Shown: positions 7,588-16,871, counted from the stretch's first letter. The stretch is 28,047 nt of DNA from Bdellovibrionales bacterium (GCA_028279085.1 JANQSX010000161.1:1-28047), one strand, 5' to 3'. Program-made: numbers and translations. Notes: generated by a model from the letters alone, not told the origin.

Positions 7588-9846
7588 TTATATAGAGAGA
7601 TGTGCATATTTAGCAATAAACTTTTTCACTTTTTGATTTTTAAATACAACACTGATTCTTAAATCATCCCCACTACCTTCTATCTTTTGAATTTTTCCAG
7701 CTCCAAAACGAGGATGGTGTACTACTCGCCCTATTTTATAAATCCCTTCATAGGCGGAAGGATCTTCTTGTTGTAAAGAATCTGACTCTTCCCAATACAC
7801 AGGGGACGAATCATAATGATTCTGATCGATATATCCAGTACCGCCATCTCGTTTTCTTTGATCTTTTTTCGAGAAAAAACCAACCTTTTTAGTAAGAGTA
7901 GTTAAATGAATATATTCATCGGGAATTTCATTTAAAAATGAACTGGCAGAGTTATAATTTATTTTTCCGAATTTGTTTCTTTTAATCGCATAAGTAAGAA
8001 ATAATTTTTCTTTAGCTCTGGTCATCCCCACATAAGCTAACCTTCTTTCCTCTTCAAGGTCTTTATTATCTATATTCTGAGAAAGAGGGAACAATCCTTC
8101 TTCCAAACCAGTTATAAAGACAGTATTAAATTCCAAACCTTTTGAAACATGAAGAGTCATCAATGTAACACCAGATGGTTCATTGGATGACTGATCAGAA
8201 GGAGTTAATAAAGCTATTTCCCCTAAAAAATTTTCCAGGGAACTCTCTTCATTTTCCATTTCAAACTGATTTATAGCAGTTCCAAACTCCTGAAGATTTT
8301 CCAGACGACTCATTGATTCAATGGAATTATTTGCTTGTAACACTTTAATGTATTGTGTTTTTTCCAGAACCTCTTTATAAAAGTCCGATAAAGACATATT
8401 ATTCTGTATGTCTCTTAAATACTCTATTGTTTGTATAAATTCTAAAACTCCAGGTCGAGCTACGCCTTTTATTTGATTAGTTTCACATAAGTACTTCATC
8501 GTTTCATAAAAACTTTTTTTCTGCCGCTGACTTTCTTGAGTGATATTTTTAATTGTACTAGCCCCGATTCCTCTCTTGGGACTATTTAGTATTCTTTTTA
8601 AAGACACTTCATCTTGTGTATTAGCAATAAACTTTAAATAGGACAAAATATCTTTTATCTCCAGTCGATCATAAAATTTCAGATTACCAATAATTCTATA
8701 AGGTATATTTCTGCTTCTCAAAGAGTCTTCCAACACTCTGGATTGAGCATTAGTTCTATAGAAAATAGCAAAATCCTGATAGGAACAACCTTGATTGTGA
8801 CAATGCTCTGAAATGATATTAGAAATCAGATGCGCCTCTCTATACTCATCCTCCAATTCATATAATTGAATAGTGTTTCCAACCGGATTATTTGTAAATA
8901 ACTTCTTATCTTTTCTTAAATGATTATGATTAATTAAAGCAGAAGCGGCAGAAATAATAGTTCTGGTTGAACGATAGTTTTGCTCCAGTTTAATGATTTT
9001 ACACTCTGGAAAATCACGATCAAAATTAAGAATATTAGAAATATCCGCCCCTCGCCAGGAATAAATAGATTGGTCTTCATCACCCACAACACAAATATTT
9101 CTGTGCTTTTCCGCTAAAGTTTTAATAATCAAATATTGAATATGGTTAGTATCTTGATATTCATCAACAGAGATGTATAAAAACTGATTCCGATACTTTT
9201 CCAATAATTCCGGAGATTTTAAAAATAATTTATAAGTTTCCAATAACAAGCCTTCAAAATCAAAAGCTCCTGCTGTTTTTAATTCCTGTTCATATTGAAA
9301 ATACAATTCCTGAAAACGATGTCCATAAACCGGAAAATTATTTTGATCAATATCATCCGGCCTCAACCCTTGTCTTTTACACAAAGCAATTTGGGAAGCA
9401 AAAGTTTTAGGATTATAAACTTTTTCATTGATATTCAAATCCTTCATAATTTTTTTAACTAAAGCCAACTGATCTTTATTATCATAAATAGTAAATAAAG
9501 AATTATTTCCAATAAGATCTTTATGCTGTTTTAAAATCCGAGCGCATAAGGAATGAAAAGTACTGATCCACATTTTATCTCGTATAGATATATTTAAACT
9601 TTTAATGAGCTGTTCTATTCTCTCTCTCATTTCATGTGCAGCCTTATTAGTAAAAGTAACGGCTAAAATTTGATGAGGAAGAGCTTTTTTGTGTTTAATC
9701 AGATAAGCAATACGATAAGTCAACACCCTGGTTTTTCCCGAACCAGCTCCTGCAGAAATTAATAACGGACCGTCTAATGTTTGCACAGCAGATAATTGAC
9801 TAGAGTTAAAAGTTTTTAGCATTGTGTTGAAAGATTCATTACTCAT
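7588..9846 (-). CDS. pcrA: ATP-dependent DNA helicase PcrA/UvrD
   Basis: This is an SF1A 3'-5' helicase for repair and replication-fork processing. Motifs in order: Q-motif region LNSSQLSAV-like at 13-22, Walker A GAGSGKT (33-39), Walker B DEYQDTN (228-234), motif III GDEDQSIYSWRGA (255-267), motif IV region EQNYRST, motif V LHVSKGLEF, motif VI RRLAYVGMTRAKEKL. The C-terminal part, from YKIGRVVHHPRFGAGKI onward, is the Tudor-like PcrA/UvrD tail implicated in RNA polymerase binding. At 752 residues it is full length. It lies between the SPOR gene (83-base gap) and kamA (80-base gap) on one strand. uvrC, also an excision-repair gene, is about 5.6 kb away. Confidence 0.95.
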   Translation of the reverse strand: MSNESFNTMLKTFNSSQLSAVQTLDGPLLISAGAGSGKTRVLTYRIAYLIKHKKALPHQILAVTFTNKAAHEMRERIEQLIKSLNISIRDKMWISTFHSLCARILKQHKDLIGNNSLFTIYDNKDQLALVKKIMKDLNINEKVYNPKTFASQIALCKRQGLRPDDIDQNNFPVYGHRFQELYFQYEQELKTAGAFDFEGLLLETYKLFLKSPELLEKYRNQFLYISVDEYQDTNHIQYLIIKTLAEKHRNICVVGDEDQSIYSWRGADISNILNFDRDFPECKIIKLEQNYRSTRTIISAASALINHNHLRKDKKLFTNNPVGNTIQLYELEDEYREAHLISNIISEHCHNQGCSYQDFAIFYRTNAQSRVLEDSLRSRNIPYRIIGNLKFYDRLEIKDILSYLKFIANTQDEVSLKRILNSPKRGIGASTIKNITQESQRQKKSFYETMKYLCETNQIKGVARPGVLEFIQTIEYLRDIQNNMSLSDFYKEVLEKTQYIKVLQANNSIESMSRLENLQEFGTAINQFEMENEESSLENFLGEIALLTPSDQSSNEPSGVTLMTLHVSKGLEFNTVFITGLEEGLFPLSQNIDNKDLEEERRLAYVGMTRAKEKLFLTYAIKRNKFGKINYNSASSFLNEIPDEYIHLTTLTKKVGFFSKKDQRKRDGGTGYIDQNHYDSSPVYWEESDSLQQEDPSAYEGIYKIGRVVHHPRFGAGKIQKIEGSGDDLRISVVFKNQKVKKFIAKYAHLSI

Positions 9847-9929
9847 TTTATACTCGAAAACATGTTAAATAATTAATATACAGGACAATACTTATAAAAT
9901 ATACACTGGAATATATATTTTGGATTATC

Positions 9930-10505
9930 TTATATTTGTTCTACTTTGACAGAAGAAAAATCCGGCTTGTTTTTTATTTCCTTTAAAAAATTTTCTGCCG
10001 CTTCCTTTTGTGTAAAAGGACCAATATACACTTTATACAGATTTTTTGATTTTTTAAAAAAAAATTTCCATTTCGGAAACCGTAATTTTAATTGTGCAGC
10101 TTTTTCAGTCGCAAGTTCTTTTTCATTATAGCTATTAATCAGCAGACCATACAATATATTAGATGGTTTAACTTCTTCTTTTGTTGCTTTTTTCTCCTCT
10201 TCAGACTTTATATCTTCTTTTATTTTATCTATTTTTTTTTCATTCTTGGTATCCTCTTTCATCTTTGTGCGTAATAATGATTGTTCATGTTCATTTATTT
10301 TTTCATTTTGTGTTTCTACTTCTTTGGAAGAGGGTTTTACATCAATAGATTCATTATTTAACTGTTCAACCTGTTGCACAGAGGGGGCTTCTTTTTCTTG
10401 TTTTTGACCGAATAAAGTAACTTCTCTTCCTAAAAAGAAAGCTAGAGAAAAAGAAAAAATAATCATAATGAACACAAGGCTGAGTTTATAAAATTCTTTT
10501 TTCAT
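9930..10505 (-). CDS. SPOR-domain inner-membrane protein
   Basis: A single N-terminal transmembrane segment (about 8-27) leads into a long, highly charged Glu/Lys linker (about 35-115). The C-terminal SPOR domain (about 118-191) contains YGLLINSYNEKELATEKAAQL and YKVYIGPFTQKEAAENFL. SPOR domains bind denuded septal peptidoglycan, so a role at division sites or in wall remodelling is expected; the topology resembles FtsN/DedD-type proteins. No catalytic domain is present. The gene is first in a minus-strand run with pcrA and kamA, and diverges from the fliL-like gene across 186 bases. Homopolymer A runs in the linker make this region prone to frameshift sequencing errors, but the frame is intact here. 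Confidence 0.88.
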   Translation of the reverse strand: MKKEFYKLSLVFIMIIFSFSLAFFLGREVTLFGQKQEKEAPSVQQVEQLNNESIDVKPSSKEVETQNEKINEHEQSLLRTKMKEDTKNEKKIDKIKEDIKSEEEKKATKEEVKPSNILYGLLINSYNEKELATEKAAQLKLRFPKWKFFFKKSKNLYKVYIGPFTQKEAAENFLKEIKNKPDFSSVKVEQI

Positions 10506-10691
10506 ATTTCTTCTGTCTTATATCAGTTACAAATTTAATGTCAAAAAATTGTCCCTTATTTGTTCACTTTTTTGTCCTTTTTCATTCACAACATAATAAT
10601 TAAGTCCCTTTTTTTAAGAATTTACTATGTCTCTTAAAACAAAAGTCCATAAGGCCCCTATGTTGCTTTGTTTCATATATAGGAGAAGCCA

Positions 10692-11201
10692 TTGTCGAAT
10701 CAAAATACTCAGTTTTGTTTTAATTCAGAGGAAAAACCTAGTGTCAGCCTGGTGCACCAGGATGAAAGATTTCCCTTTTTTTTAAGAACAGTTTTCTTAT
10801 GCATCTTATGTGTAAGTACAGGTTCTTGGTTTATATCAATCTTATTTAATAAAGAAACCAATCGGGAAATACAAAGTTTACCAAACCCTGCTGTTTCTAT
10901 TCAAAACAAGATTTCTCTAAATCCTTTTTTGATTCGCCTTAAAACGAAACAAGGCTTCCAATTAACAAAAGTAGCAATAGCACTTCAAGCTAGTGACTCT
11001 CAAGTATTAGAAGAGATTCAACAATCCGACAACCAAGTAAGAGATCATTTAATTTTTATTTTATCCAATCAAAATACATCCACTTTTAACGATTTAAGAA
11101 AGCGTCAACTTTTAGAACAAGAGATTATTACTCAACTTAATTTATTTTTGGGCAAAGGGGAAATTCAAAAAATAGAAATAACAGACACTTCCGTACATTG
11201 A
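10692..11201 (+). CDS. fliL: FliL-like flagellar basal-body-associated protein
   Basis: FliL is a single-pass inner-membrane protein that surrounds the stator and supports motor torque. Here a cytoplasmic N-terminus of about 28 residues precedes a transmembrane segment (about 30-50, FLRTVFLCILCVSTGSWFI). The periplasmic part has the family layout: strand FLIRLKTKQGFQLTKVAIAL, a helical stretch with the VRDHLIFILSNQ pattern, then the LRKRQLLEQEIITQLNLFLGKGEIQKIEITD ending type. TTG at 10692 is chosen as start because AGGAGA lies just upstream and no in-frame ATG fits the topology. The fliA gene follows 96 bases downstream. Confidence 0.75.
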   Translation: MSNQNTQFCFNSEEKPSVSLVHQDERFPFFLRTVFLCILCVSTGSWFISILFNKETNREIQSLPNPAVSIQNKISLNPFLIRLKTKQGFQLTKVAIALQASDSQVLEEIQQSDNQVRDHLIFILSNQNTSTFNDLRKRQLLEQEIITQLNLFLGKGEIQKIEITDTSVH

Positions 11202-11297
11202 TCGGATAGTCTGATTCTTTTTTAGCTTAAAGAAAGAAAGAGAATATTTAAAAAATAAAAAATTTAGAAATGAAACAAAATAAAAAAGGAGAATAGA

Positions 11298-12074
11298 ATG
11301 CGAAAAAAGAAAGCGACTCAACGTAAACCAGCTATATCTAATCATTTGACAGAAGCAGAACGAAAAAAACTAATAGAGGAATACACTCCTTTAATTCGAT
11401 TTATAGCAAAGAAAATTTCTGTTCGTCTTCCGGCTAATATAGATGTAAATGATTTAGTATCCAGTGGAGTAATTGGTTTGATGGACGCTATAGAAAAATA
11501 TGATCCTACAAGAGATAACAAATTTAAAACTTATGCTGAATTTCGTATTCGTGGATCTATTTTAGACGAATTAAGAGCGCAAGATTGGGTACCTCGTTCT
11601 GTTCGGGATAAAGCAAAAATGCTTGATCGAGCCACTTCAAATCTGGAAGCGGAGTTAGGTCGTCCTCCAACTGATATGGAAATATCAGAACATTTGGGAC
11701 TAACAATAAATGAATTTTATAATTTAGTTAATCAAGTACGTCCGGTCAATGTGCTTTCTATTGATGAAGTTTCTTCTTTCAGCAGCGTGGATCGACAATC
11801 ATTTCTTAATCTTTTACACGGAGAAAATGATCCTTTTGCCCACTTGAACGTAAAATCTATTAAAAAAGTAATAAAAACTTTTATTGAAGAATTACCGGAA
11901 AGACAAAGAATTGTTTTATCACTTTATTACTATGAAGGTTTTAATTTAAAAAAGATTGGAAATATTTTAGGTGTGACAGAAAGTCGTGTATCCCAGCTAC
12001 ACGCTCAAGCTATTAAAAGACTTAAAGTTAAACTGCAACAAAAATTTAAAGAGCATGAATTAAAAGCCGCTTAA
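11298..12074 (+). CDS. fliA: Flagellar/motility sigma factor FliA (sigma-28)
   Basis: This alternative sigma factor directs RNA polymerase to late flagellar promoters. Region 2 (about 28-105) contains YTPLIRFIAKKIS, DVNDLVSSGVIGLMDAIEKY and FKTYAEFRIRGSILDELR-type motifs, ending in DWVPRSVRDKA. Region 3 follows (LGRPPTDMEISEHLGLT). Region 4 near the C-terminus has LPERQRIVLSLYYYEGF and the HTH LKKIGNILGVTESRVSQL. Length (258) is typical. AAGGAG sits six bases before the ATG. The only flagellar-type neighbour visible is the fliL-like gene upstream; it is convergent with msrAB with a four-base gap. Confidence 0.93.
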   Translation: MRKKKATQRKPAISNHLTEAERKKLIEEYTPLIRFIAKKISVRLPANIDVNDLVSSGVIGLMDAIEKYDPTRDNKFKTYAEFRIRGSILDELRAQDWVPRSVRDKAKMLDRATSNLEAELGRPPTDMEISEHLGLTINEFYNLVNQVRPVNVLSIDEVSSFSSVDRQSFLNLLHGENDPFAHLNVKSIKKVIKTFIEELPERQRIVLSLYYYEGFNLKKIGNILGVTESRVSQLHAQAIKRLKVKLQQKFKEHELKAA

Positions 12075-12078
12075 TTTT

Positions 12079-13257
12079 TTATTGAAAAAGATTTTGAAAA
12101 TCAGCATAACCTTCCTCATTCAGTTTATCCGCCGGAATAAATCGAAGAGAAGCGGAGTTAATACAATACCTCAATCCTGTTGGTGGAGGACCATCATCAA
12201 ATACATGACCTAAGTGGGAATTAGCGTATCTAGATCGCACCTCTGTTCTTTTCATAAACAACCCTCTATCTTCACGAGTAGTAACATTTTCTTTAACTAA
12301 GGGTCGAGTAAAAGAAGGCCACCCGGTTTTGGAATCATATTTATCTAATGAACTAAACAAGGGTTCCCCTGAAACAATATCTACATAAATTCCCGCTTTT
12401 TTATTATTCCAATATTCATTTTTAAAAGGAGGCTCTGTACCATCTTGCTGAGTCACTTTATATTGAAGAGAAGTTAATTGTTTTTTTATTTCCTTTAGGG
12501 AAGGTTTCTTATATAAATGCACGCCCGATCTGTTATTTTGCATATTCTTTTGTTTTTCTATTTTCTTATTTAATTTTTTCTTACTATTTTGCTTCCATAT
12601 TTTATCTAAAAACCTATCTCTTCCGGAACGAGAACGATAAAACCAATAGCGTATAGGATTTTTTTTATAATAGTCCTGATGATATTCCTCTGCTTTAAAA
12701 AACGAAGAATAAGGAACAATTTCCGTAGTGATAGGTTTTATAAAAACTCCGGTTTCTGAAAGCTCTTGTTTAGATCGCTCCGCTGCTTTTTTTTGTAATT
12801 CATTATGATAAAATATCAAAGGTCGATATTGAAGCCCCCTGTCCACAAACTGCCCGGCAGAATCTGTTGGATCAATATTCTTCCAATAAATATCCAGTAA
12901 TTTTTCATAACTTACTTTTGTAGGATCAAAACTAATTTGAATGGCTTCTACATGATTTGTTTTTCCACTAGAAACCTCTTTATAAGATGGTTTTTTTTGC
13001 TTCCCACCGGCAAAACCGGATATAACTTTTTTAACTCCTGGTACTTTTTCAAATACGGATTCCACACACCAAAAACAACCCCCTGCAAATGTAGCCAAAT
13101 CTATAATATTTCCTGATTTTTTTTGTTGTTTTATTTTTTGATTCATCTTTTCTCCTGCTTTTTGCTCCTTTGCCATTCCGGTTACCCCTGTTATTCCGGC
13201 GGAGGCCGGAACCCAACAAAGAAACAAAAAGAAACTTAAAAAAATAGTTTTTCTCAT
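12079..13257 (-). CDS. msrAB: Exported methionine sulfoxide reductase MsrA-MsrB fusion
   Basis: The two domains reduce the S- and R-epimers of methionine sulfoxide in oxidised proteins. A signal peptide (1-20, ending VPASA) implies action in the periplasm. MsrA occupies about 50-222, with catalytic Cys61 in GGCFWC. A Lys/Gln linker (about 223-250) leads to MsrB (about 252-390), with SKTGWPSF, HLGHVFDDGP and catalytic Cys365 in RYCINSASL. The two CxxC zinc pairs of many MsrB proteins are absent: SGEPLF and YANSHLGH replace the cysteine-bearing versions, as in zinc-free forms. The stretch WVPASAGIT is encoded by an inserted palindromic repeat (13191-13215). It is last in the dusB-to-msrAB run, 37 bases after popT. 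GGTGAT precedes the ATG. Confidence 0.93.
   Translation of the reverse strand: MRKTIFLSFFLFLCWVPASAGITGVTGMAKEQKAGEKMNQKIKQQKKSGNIIDLATFAGGCFWCVESVFEKVPGVKKVISGFAGGKQKKPSYKEVSSGKTNHVEAIQISFDPTKVSYEKLLDIYWKNIDPTDSAGQFVDRGLQYRPLIFYHNELQKKAAERSKQELSETGVFIKPITTEIVPYSSFFKAEEYHQDYYKKNPIRYWFYRSRSGRDRFLDKIWKQNSKKKLNKKIEKQKNMQNNRSGVHLYKKPSLKEIKKQLTSLQYKVTQQDGTEPPFKNEYWNNKKAGIYVDIVSGEPLFSSLDKYDSKTGWPSFTRPLVKENVTTREDRGLFMKRTEVRSRYANSHLGHVFDDGPPPTGLRYCINSASLRFIPADKLNEEGYADFQNLFQ
13191..13215. repeat. Palindromic repeat inside the msrAB signal-peptide region
   Basis: TTCCGGC-GGAG-GCCGGAA forms a seven-base-pair hairpin with the flanks TTA and CCCA. It matches the copy at 16921-16946 in the arms and loop. 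It lies wholly within codons of msrAB and is translated as WVPASAGI on the minus strand. Confidence 0.8.
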
Positions 13258-13294
13258 CTATCACCTATTACTACAAGATAAGAATACCACATCT

Positions 13295-14122
13295 TTATTT
13301 GATCATCTGTGCTTTTTTTCCACTTTTTTCTATTAGAAAAAACAAAATGATTCCTATAAGACAAAAAATGAGACTATATATAATAGCTGTATTTTTATCG
13401 GCAGAATCCCATTTTTCCCAAGGTAAAATTTTTGGCAAACTCCCTATAATAAAACCCAAAATGATACAAAAAAATATATTCTTCCTATTATTTAAAAAAT
13501 AACGAATACAATAAAAAGCACAGATTAAACCCAACATTCCCCCTACAGAAAATAAAATAACATAAATTGTTTTACCCTCTCCTGTTAAAGCTTCCAAGAT
13601 AAGATGATACATACCCAAAATTAATAAAATTGTAGAACCGGAGAGCCCAGGTAAAATAGAAGCAAAAAATCCAAAAAAACCAGAGATAAAAAATAAAAAC
13701 AAAGAAGCTTGATTGAGCGTTGATACGTTAGGGATCATTGCTAAAAAAATACAAACACTAAAAGCCACTACACCGGTCAAGAGAATAGATTTTTTTGTTT
13801 TATCAGTCAGATAAAATAACTTTGGCACAGAAGCAAGAATGAGTCCTGCAAAAAAACAATAAAGTTCCATAGGAAAATGGAATAAAAGCCAGGACATTCC
13901 CCCAGCCAAACAAAAAATAGCTAAGAGAAGACCTATAGTTAAACACAATAAAAATATGAAATTTGCACTTTTTATAGAAAAAGAGAACAGATGGCTTATG
14001 GATAAAATAATTTTTTCATACACACCCATTATTAAAGCTAAAGTACCGGCGGAAATCCCGGGAACCAAGCAAGCCACTCCCATCACAAAACCCTTTAAAA
14101 TCCATATTACTTTTTGAATCAA
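13295..14122 (-). CDS. popT: DUF368 undecaprenyl-phosphate translocase PopT
   Basis: DUF368 proteins return the lipid carrier C55-P across the inner membrane for reuse in peptidoglycan and surface-polymer synthesis (PopT in Vibrio and Staphylococcus work). The 275-residue chain is almost entirely hydrophobic, with about eight membrane segments. It shows two copies of the internal signature: VPGISAGTLALIMGVYE near the N-terminus and LPGLSGSTILLILGMYH mid-protein. This inverted-repeat-like duplication is characteristic. The C-terminus is short and basic (EKSGKKAQMIK). It begins 13 bases after purN and precedes msrAB by 37 bases, so the three are probably co-transcribed, although the combination has no obvious pathway logic. 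Confidence 0.88.
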   Translation of the reverse strand: MIQKVIWILKGFVMGVACLVPGISAGTLALIMGVYEKIILSISHLFSFSIKSANFIFLLCLTIGLLLAIFCLAGGMSWLLFHFPMELYCFFAGLILASVPKLFYLTDKTKKSILLTGVVAFSVCIFLAMIPNVSTLNQASLFLFFISGFFGFFASILPGLSGSTILLILGMYHLILEALTGEGKTIYVILFSVGGMLGLICAFYCIRYFLNNRKNIFFCIILGFIIGSLPKILPWEKWDSADKNTAIIYSLIFCLIGIILFFLIEKSGKKAQMIK

Positions 14123-14135
14123 AGTCTCACCTTTT

Positions 14136-14789
14136 TTAAAGTAGAGAAGAGAAAATCTTTATAATTGTCTCATTATCAAATATTTTTTTTAAAGTGGAAA
14201 CATAAAACACCTGCTCTACTTTTTTTACTTTTTTTTGTAGAGATTCAGGGGTGTCCTCCGGAGACACAGGTATTTCTGTTTGAGCCAACACAGGACCATT
14301 ATCATATTCCTCTGATACCAAGTGGATAGAAATACCGGTTTTTTTATCTCCCGCCTTCAATACAGAGCGATGAACATGGATGCCATACATACCAGGTCCT
14401 CCATGATGAGGTAGTAAAGAAGGATGAATATTTAAAATACGACCTTTAAAATGAGATAAAACCTTTGGGCCTATTTTTTTAAGAAAACCCGCTAATAAGA
14501 TCAAATCCGGTTTTTGCTTTTGTAGATATTGATAAAGTGATTTATCCCACTCGGAAAAAGCGGAAAAGTCTTTAGGATTTAAAATTTTTATAGGAACCTC
14601 TTCTGCTTGGGCTTTTTTTAATACAGAAGCTTGCGCATTGTCAGTGATTAAATTAATAACCTTAGCATTCAAAGAGTGGTTTTTACAAGCTTGAACAATG
14701 CTATCAAAAAGAGTGCCCGTACCGGAAGCCAAAACAACTAAGTCAAATATTTTTTTATTAGATTCTTTTTTCAAGATTTGGGATTCCAT
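14136..14789 (-). CDS. purN: Phosphoribosylglycinamide formyltransferase PurN
   Basis: PurN transfers a formyl group from 10-formyl-tetrahydrofolate to GAR in de novo purine synthesis. The phosphate-binding loop near the N-terminus reads LASGTGTLFDSIVQ. The catalytic segment ILNIHPSLLPHHGGPG carries the conserved Asn and His, and EEYDNGPVLAQ carries the catalytic Asp. I start at the ATG at 14789 (MESQILKK, 218 residues). The open frame continues 49 residues upstream to 14936, but only as a shadow of the FAH gene, whose end (14771) it overlaps by 19 bases. The overlap implies translational coupling. No other purine genes are in the window. Confidence 0.9.
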   Translation of the reverse strand: MESQILKKESNKKIFDLVVLASGTGTLFDSIVQACKNHSLNAKVINLITDNAQASVLKKAQAEEVPIKILNPKDFSAFSEWDKSLYQYLQKQKPDLILLAGFLKKIGPKVLSHFKGRILNIHPSLLPHHGGPGMYGIHVHRSVLKAGDKKTGISIHLVSEEYDNGPVLAQTEIPVSPEDTPESLQKKVKKVEQVFYVSTLKKIFDNETIIKIFSSLL

Positions 14790-15760
14790 TGAACCACTTT
14801 TTGCATAATAGTTCCAAAAATATTGTGACCGGCTTTGTTCATCATTTCTATTTTTACCGTATCTCCCACCTTCATAAAATCTGTTGTTATTTTTCCGGTT
14901 TGGATTTTTTCCAACATTCTTTTTTCTGCTACACAACTACATCCAACAGAAGTGTCCTTATTAGAAATAGTGCCACTACCAATAATAGTGCCGGCACCCA
15001 ATTCGCGTGTTTTAGCAGCGTGAGAGATAATTTGACCGAAATGAAAATGCATCTCACTGGCATTAGCTCTACCAAAGGAACTACCATTAAAATCCACTAA
15101 CATAGGTAGATGAATTCTTCCACCCTGCCAAGCTTCCCCTAACTCCTCTTTAGTAACAGTAAAAGGAGCAAAACTACTGGAGGGTTTTCCTTGAAAAAAA
15201 CCAAAACCTCTTTTTAATTCTTCCGGAATGAGACCTCTTAATGAAACATCATTTATCAGTACAAATAAAATAATATGATTGAGCGCTTTCTCCGCATCAA
15301 CACCCATAGGAACATCATTCACAATAACCCCCACCTCCGCTTCAAAATCCGTTCCATGAGCAAAGTCCTCCTGCGGGATATCTTCCAGAGGCCCTAGAAA
15401 AGTGTCACTTCCTCCTTGGTAAATAAGAGGGATAGTTTCTAATGTCTCCGGCAAAGGAGCTCCACGGGCTTTTCGCACAAGTTTAATATGCTGAATATAG
15501 GCGGAACCATCTATCCATGAAAAACTCCTTGGTAAAGGAGCGGTTAATTCTTCAGAATTTAATGGAAAGGCAGAGTTTGCTTTATCTTCGTTTAATTGCT
15601 TATAAAGATTTTCCAATTTCGGTTTGACAGTGGACCAGTTTTCAATAGCTTCTCTTAAAGAGTTAGCAATTTCTCCAGCTAAAACACCTTTTTTGTTGTC
15701 AGCAGAAACAACAATCAGTTTTCCATCCCGACTATCTGATTTAATACTTGCTAATTTCAT
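14771..15760 (-). CDS. Fumarylacetoacetate hydrolase (FAH) family protein
   Basis: FAH-fold enzymes cleave or decarboxylate beta-diketo acids with a divalent metal. An N-terminal domain (about 1-100, MKLASIKSDSRDGKLIVVS) precedes the catalytic fold with GSAYIQHIKLVRKARGA, YQGGSDTFLGP, a metal-site acid run GTDFEAEVGVIV, NDVSLRGLIP, GFGFFQGKPSSSFAPF and GSGTISNKD. Length (329) and layout match the roughly 330-residue group often annotated as fumarylacetoacetase-like. The natural substrate cannot be told from sequence and no tyrosine-degradation genes are adjacent. AGAGGAT precedes the ATG. It lies 82 bases after dusB and overlaps purN by 19 bases. Confidence 0.88.
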   Translation of the reverse strand: MKLASIKSDSRDGKLIVVSADNKKGVLAGEIANSLREAIENWSTVKPKLENLYKQLNEDKANSAFPLNSEELTAPLPRSFSWIDGSAYIQHIKLVRKARGAPLPETLETIPLIYQGGSDTFLGPLEDIPQEDFAHGTDFEAEVGVIVNDVPMGVDAEKALNHIILFVLINDVSLRGLIPEELKRGFGFFQGKPSSSFAPFTVTKEELGEAWQGGRIHLPMLVDFNGSSFGRANASEMHFHFGQIISHAAKTRELGAGTIIGSGTISNKDTSVGCSCVAEKRMLEKIQTGKITTDFMKVGDTVKIEMMNKAGHNIFGTIMQKVVQWNPKS

Positions 15761-15842
15761 ATCTATCCTCTTCTCTTTCTTTATTCAAGATTTACAACTT
15801 TTTTATAAAATATTCAAATTACATACTTAAATAAGCTGTAAA

Positions 15843-16847
15843 TCAACCATGTCCTTGCATCAAAGAAGGTTCATAAGCTGTATCTTGTTTTGTCTTAAAA
15901 TCAATTTTACTAAAATAATCTTCCACCAGGTCCAAGACTTCCTTTTTTTCCCTTTTCTGAAAAACAGTTTTACGAAAATGAGCTGATTCCGGATAACCGG
16001 AAGAATACCAAGTGGAAAACTTTTTATATTGTAACAGAAACATTTTTTCATCATAGAAATTTTCCAAGTAATATTTAAGTTGATCTAGTACCTTCATATA
16101 AAATTTTTCGGACTCTACCGAGTTGTTTACTTCCTGAAAAATCCAAGGATTTTTAAGACAACCTCGTCCAATCATCATTCCATCACAATGACTTTCTCTT
16201 TTTAATCTTAAAACCTGTTCCGCACGAGTAAGATCTCCATTTCCAATAATAGGTATTGGACTTTGTTTTTTTACTTCTGTGATATAAGGCCAGTCAGCTT
16301 GCCCGGAATAAGCTTGCGCCCGTGTCCGACCATGAATAGTCATCCAGATAATCCCTTCATTGTATGCTATCTTTGCTATCTCGTGAGTATTGCGAGAGTG
16401 TTGATCCCAGCCAGTCCTCACTTTAATAGAAACAGGAATAGATACAGAACTTTTTACTGTTCTGAGTATTTTTTGTAAAAAACACAAATCTTTTAACACA
16501 GCGGAACCGGCTCCTTTTTTAACAATTTTTGGAACCGGACAACCAAAATTCAAATCAATAAAGTCAGCCCCTTTTTGCTCCACCACTTGAGCGGCTACCG
16601 CTAAAGCTTCTAATTCTTCACCAAATAGTTGTATTCCAACTGGTTTTTGATCTTTTGTAAAAGACATTAGTTGATAGCTTCTTTCATTCCCTATCTGCAA
16701 GGATTTTGCGGAAACAAGCTCTGTTGTGACAATACCACAACCTCTTTTCCTCATAAAAGAACGAAAGGGGCAATCAGTGATCCCCGCCATGGGTGCTAGA
16801 AAAAAAGGATTTTTTCTTAATTCTTTAAGAAGTGTTTCTTCTTTCAT
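15843..16847 (-). CDS. dusB: tRNA-dihydrouridine synthase, DusB-like
   Basis: This flavoenzyme reduces specific uridines in tRNA to dihydrouridine. The TIM-barrel domain starts at FFLAPMAGITDCPFRSF (FMN site). Catalytic Cys lies in DLNFGCPVPKIVKKGAGSA, followed by IKVRTGW, TIHGRTRAQAYSGQADW, PIIGNGD and GMMIGRGCLKNPWIF. These are standard Dus motifs and the DLNFGCPV/KKGAGSA version fits DusB. The small helical C-terminal domain follows (about 245-334). GAGG lies before the ATG and a TATAAT box about 25 bases upstream. It is the first gene of the minus-strand run through msrAB and diverges from the helicase-sigma gene. Confidence 0.93.
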   Translation of the reverse strand: MKEETLLKELRKNPFFLAPMAGITDCPFRSFMRKRGCGIVTTELVSAKSLQIGNERSYQLMSFTKDQKPVGIQLFGEELEALAVAAQVVEQKGADFIDLNFGCPVPKIVKKGAGSAVLKDLCFLQKILRTVKSSVSIPVSIKVRTGWDQHSRNTHEIAKIAYNEGIIWMTIHGRTRAQAYSGQADWPYITEVKKQSPIPIIGNGDLTRAEQVLRLKRESHCDGMMIGRGCLKNPWIFQEVNNSVESEKFYMKVLDQLKYYLENFYDEKMFLLQYKKFSTWYSSGYPESAHFRKTVFQKREKKEVLDLVEDYFSKIDFKTKQDTAYEPSLMQGHG

Positions 16848-16871
16848 TATCCAACCTCATTCCGAGCAAAT

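Noticed and set aside
14790..14936. N-terminal extension of PurN
   Set aside because: These 49 residues (MCSRKKNVGKNPNR...) are a shadow of the FAH gene C-terminus and do not belong to the PurN fold.
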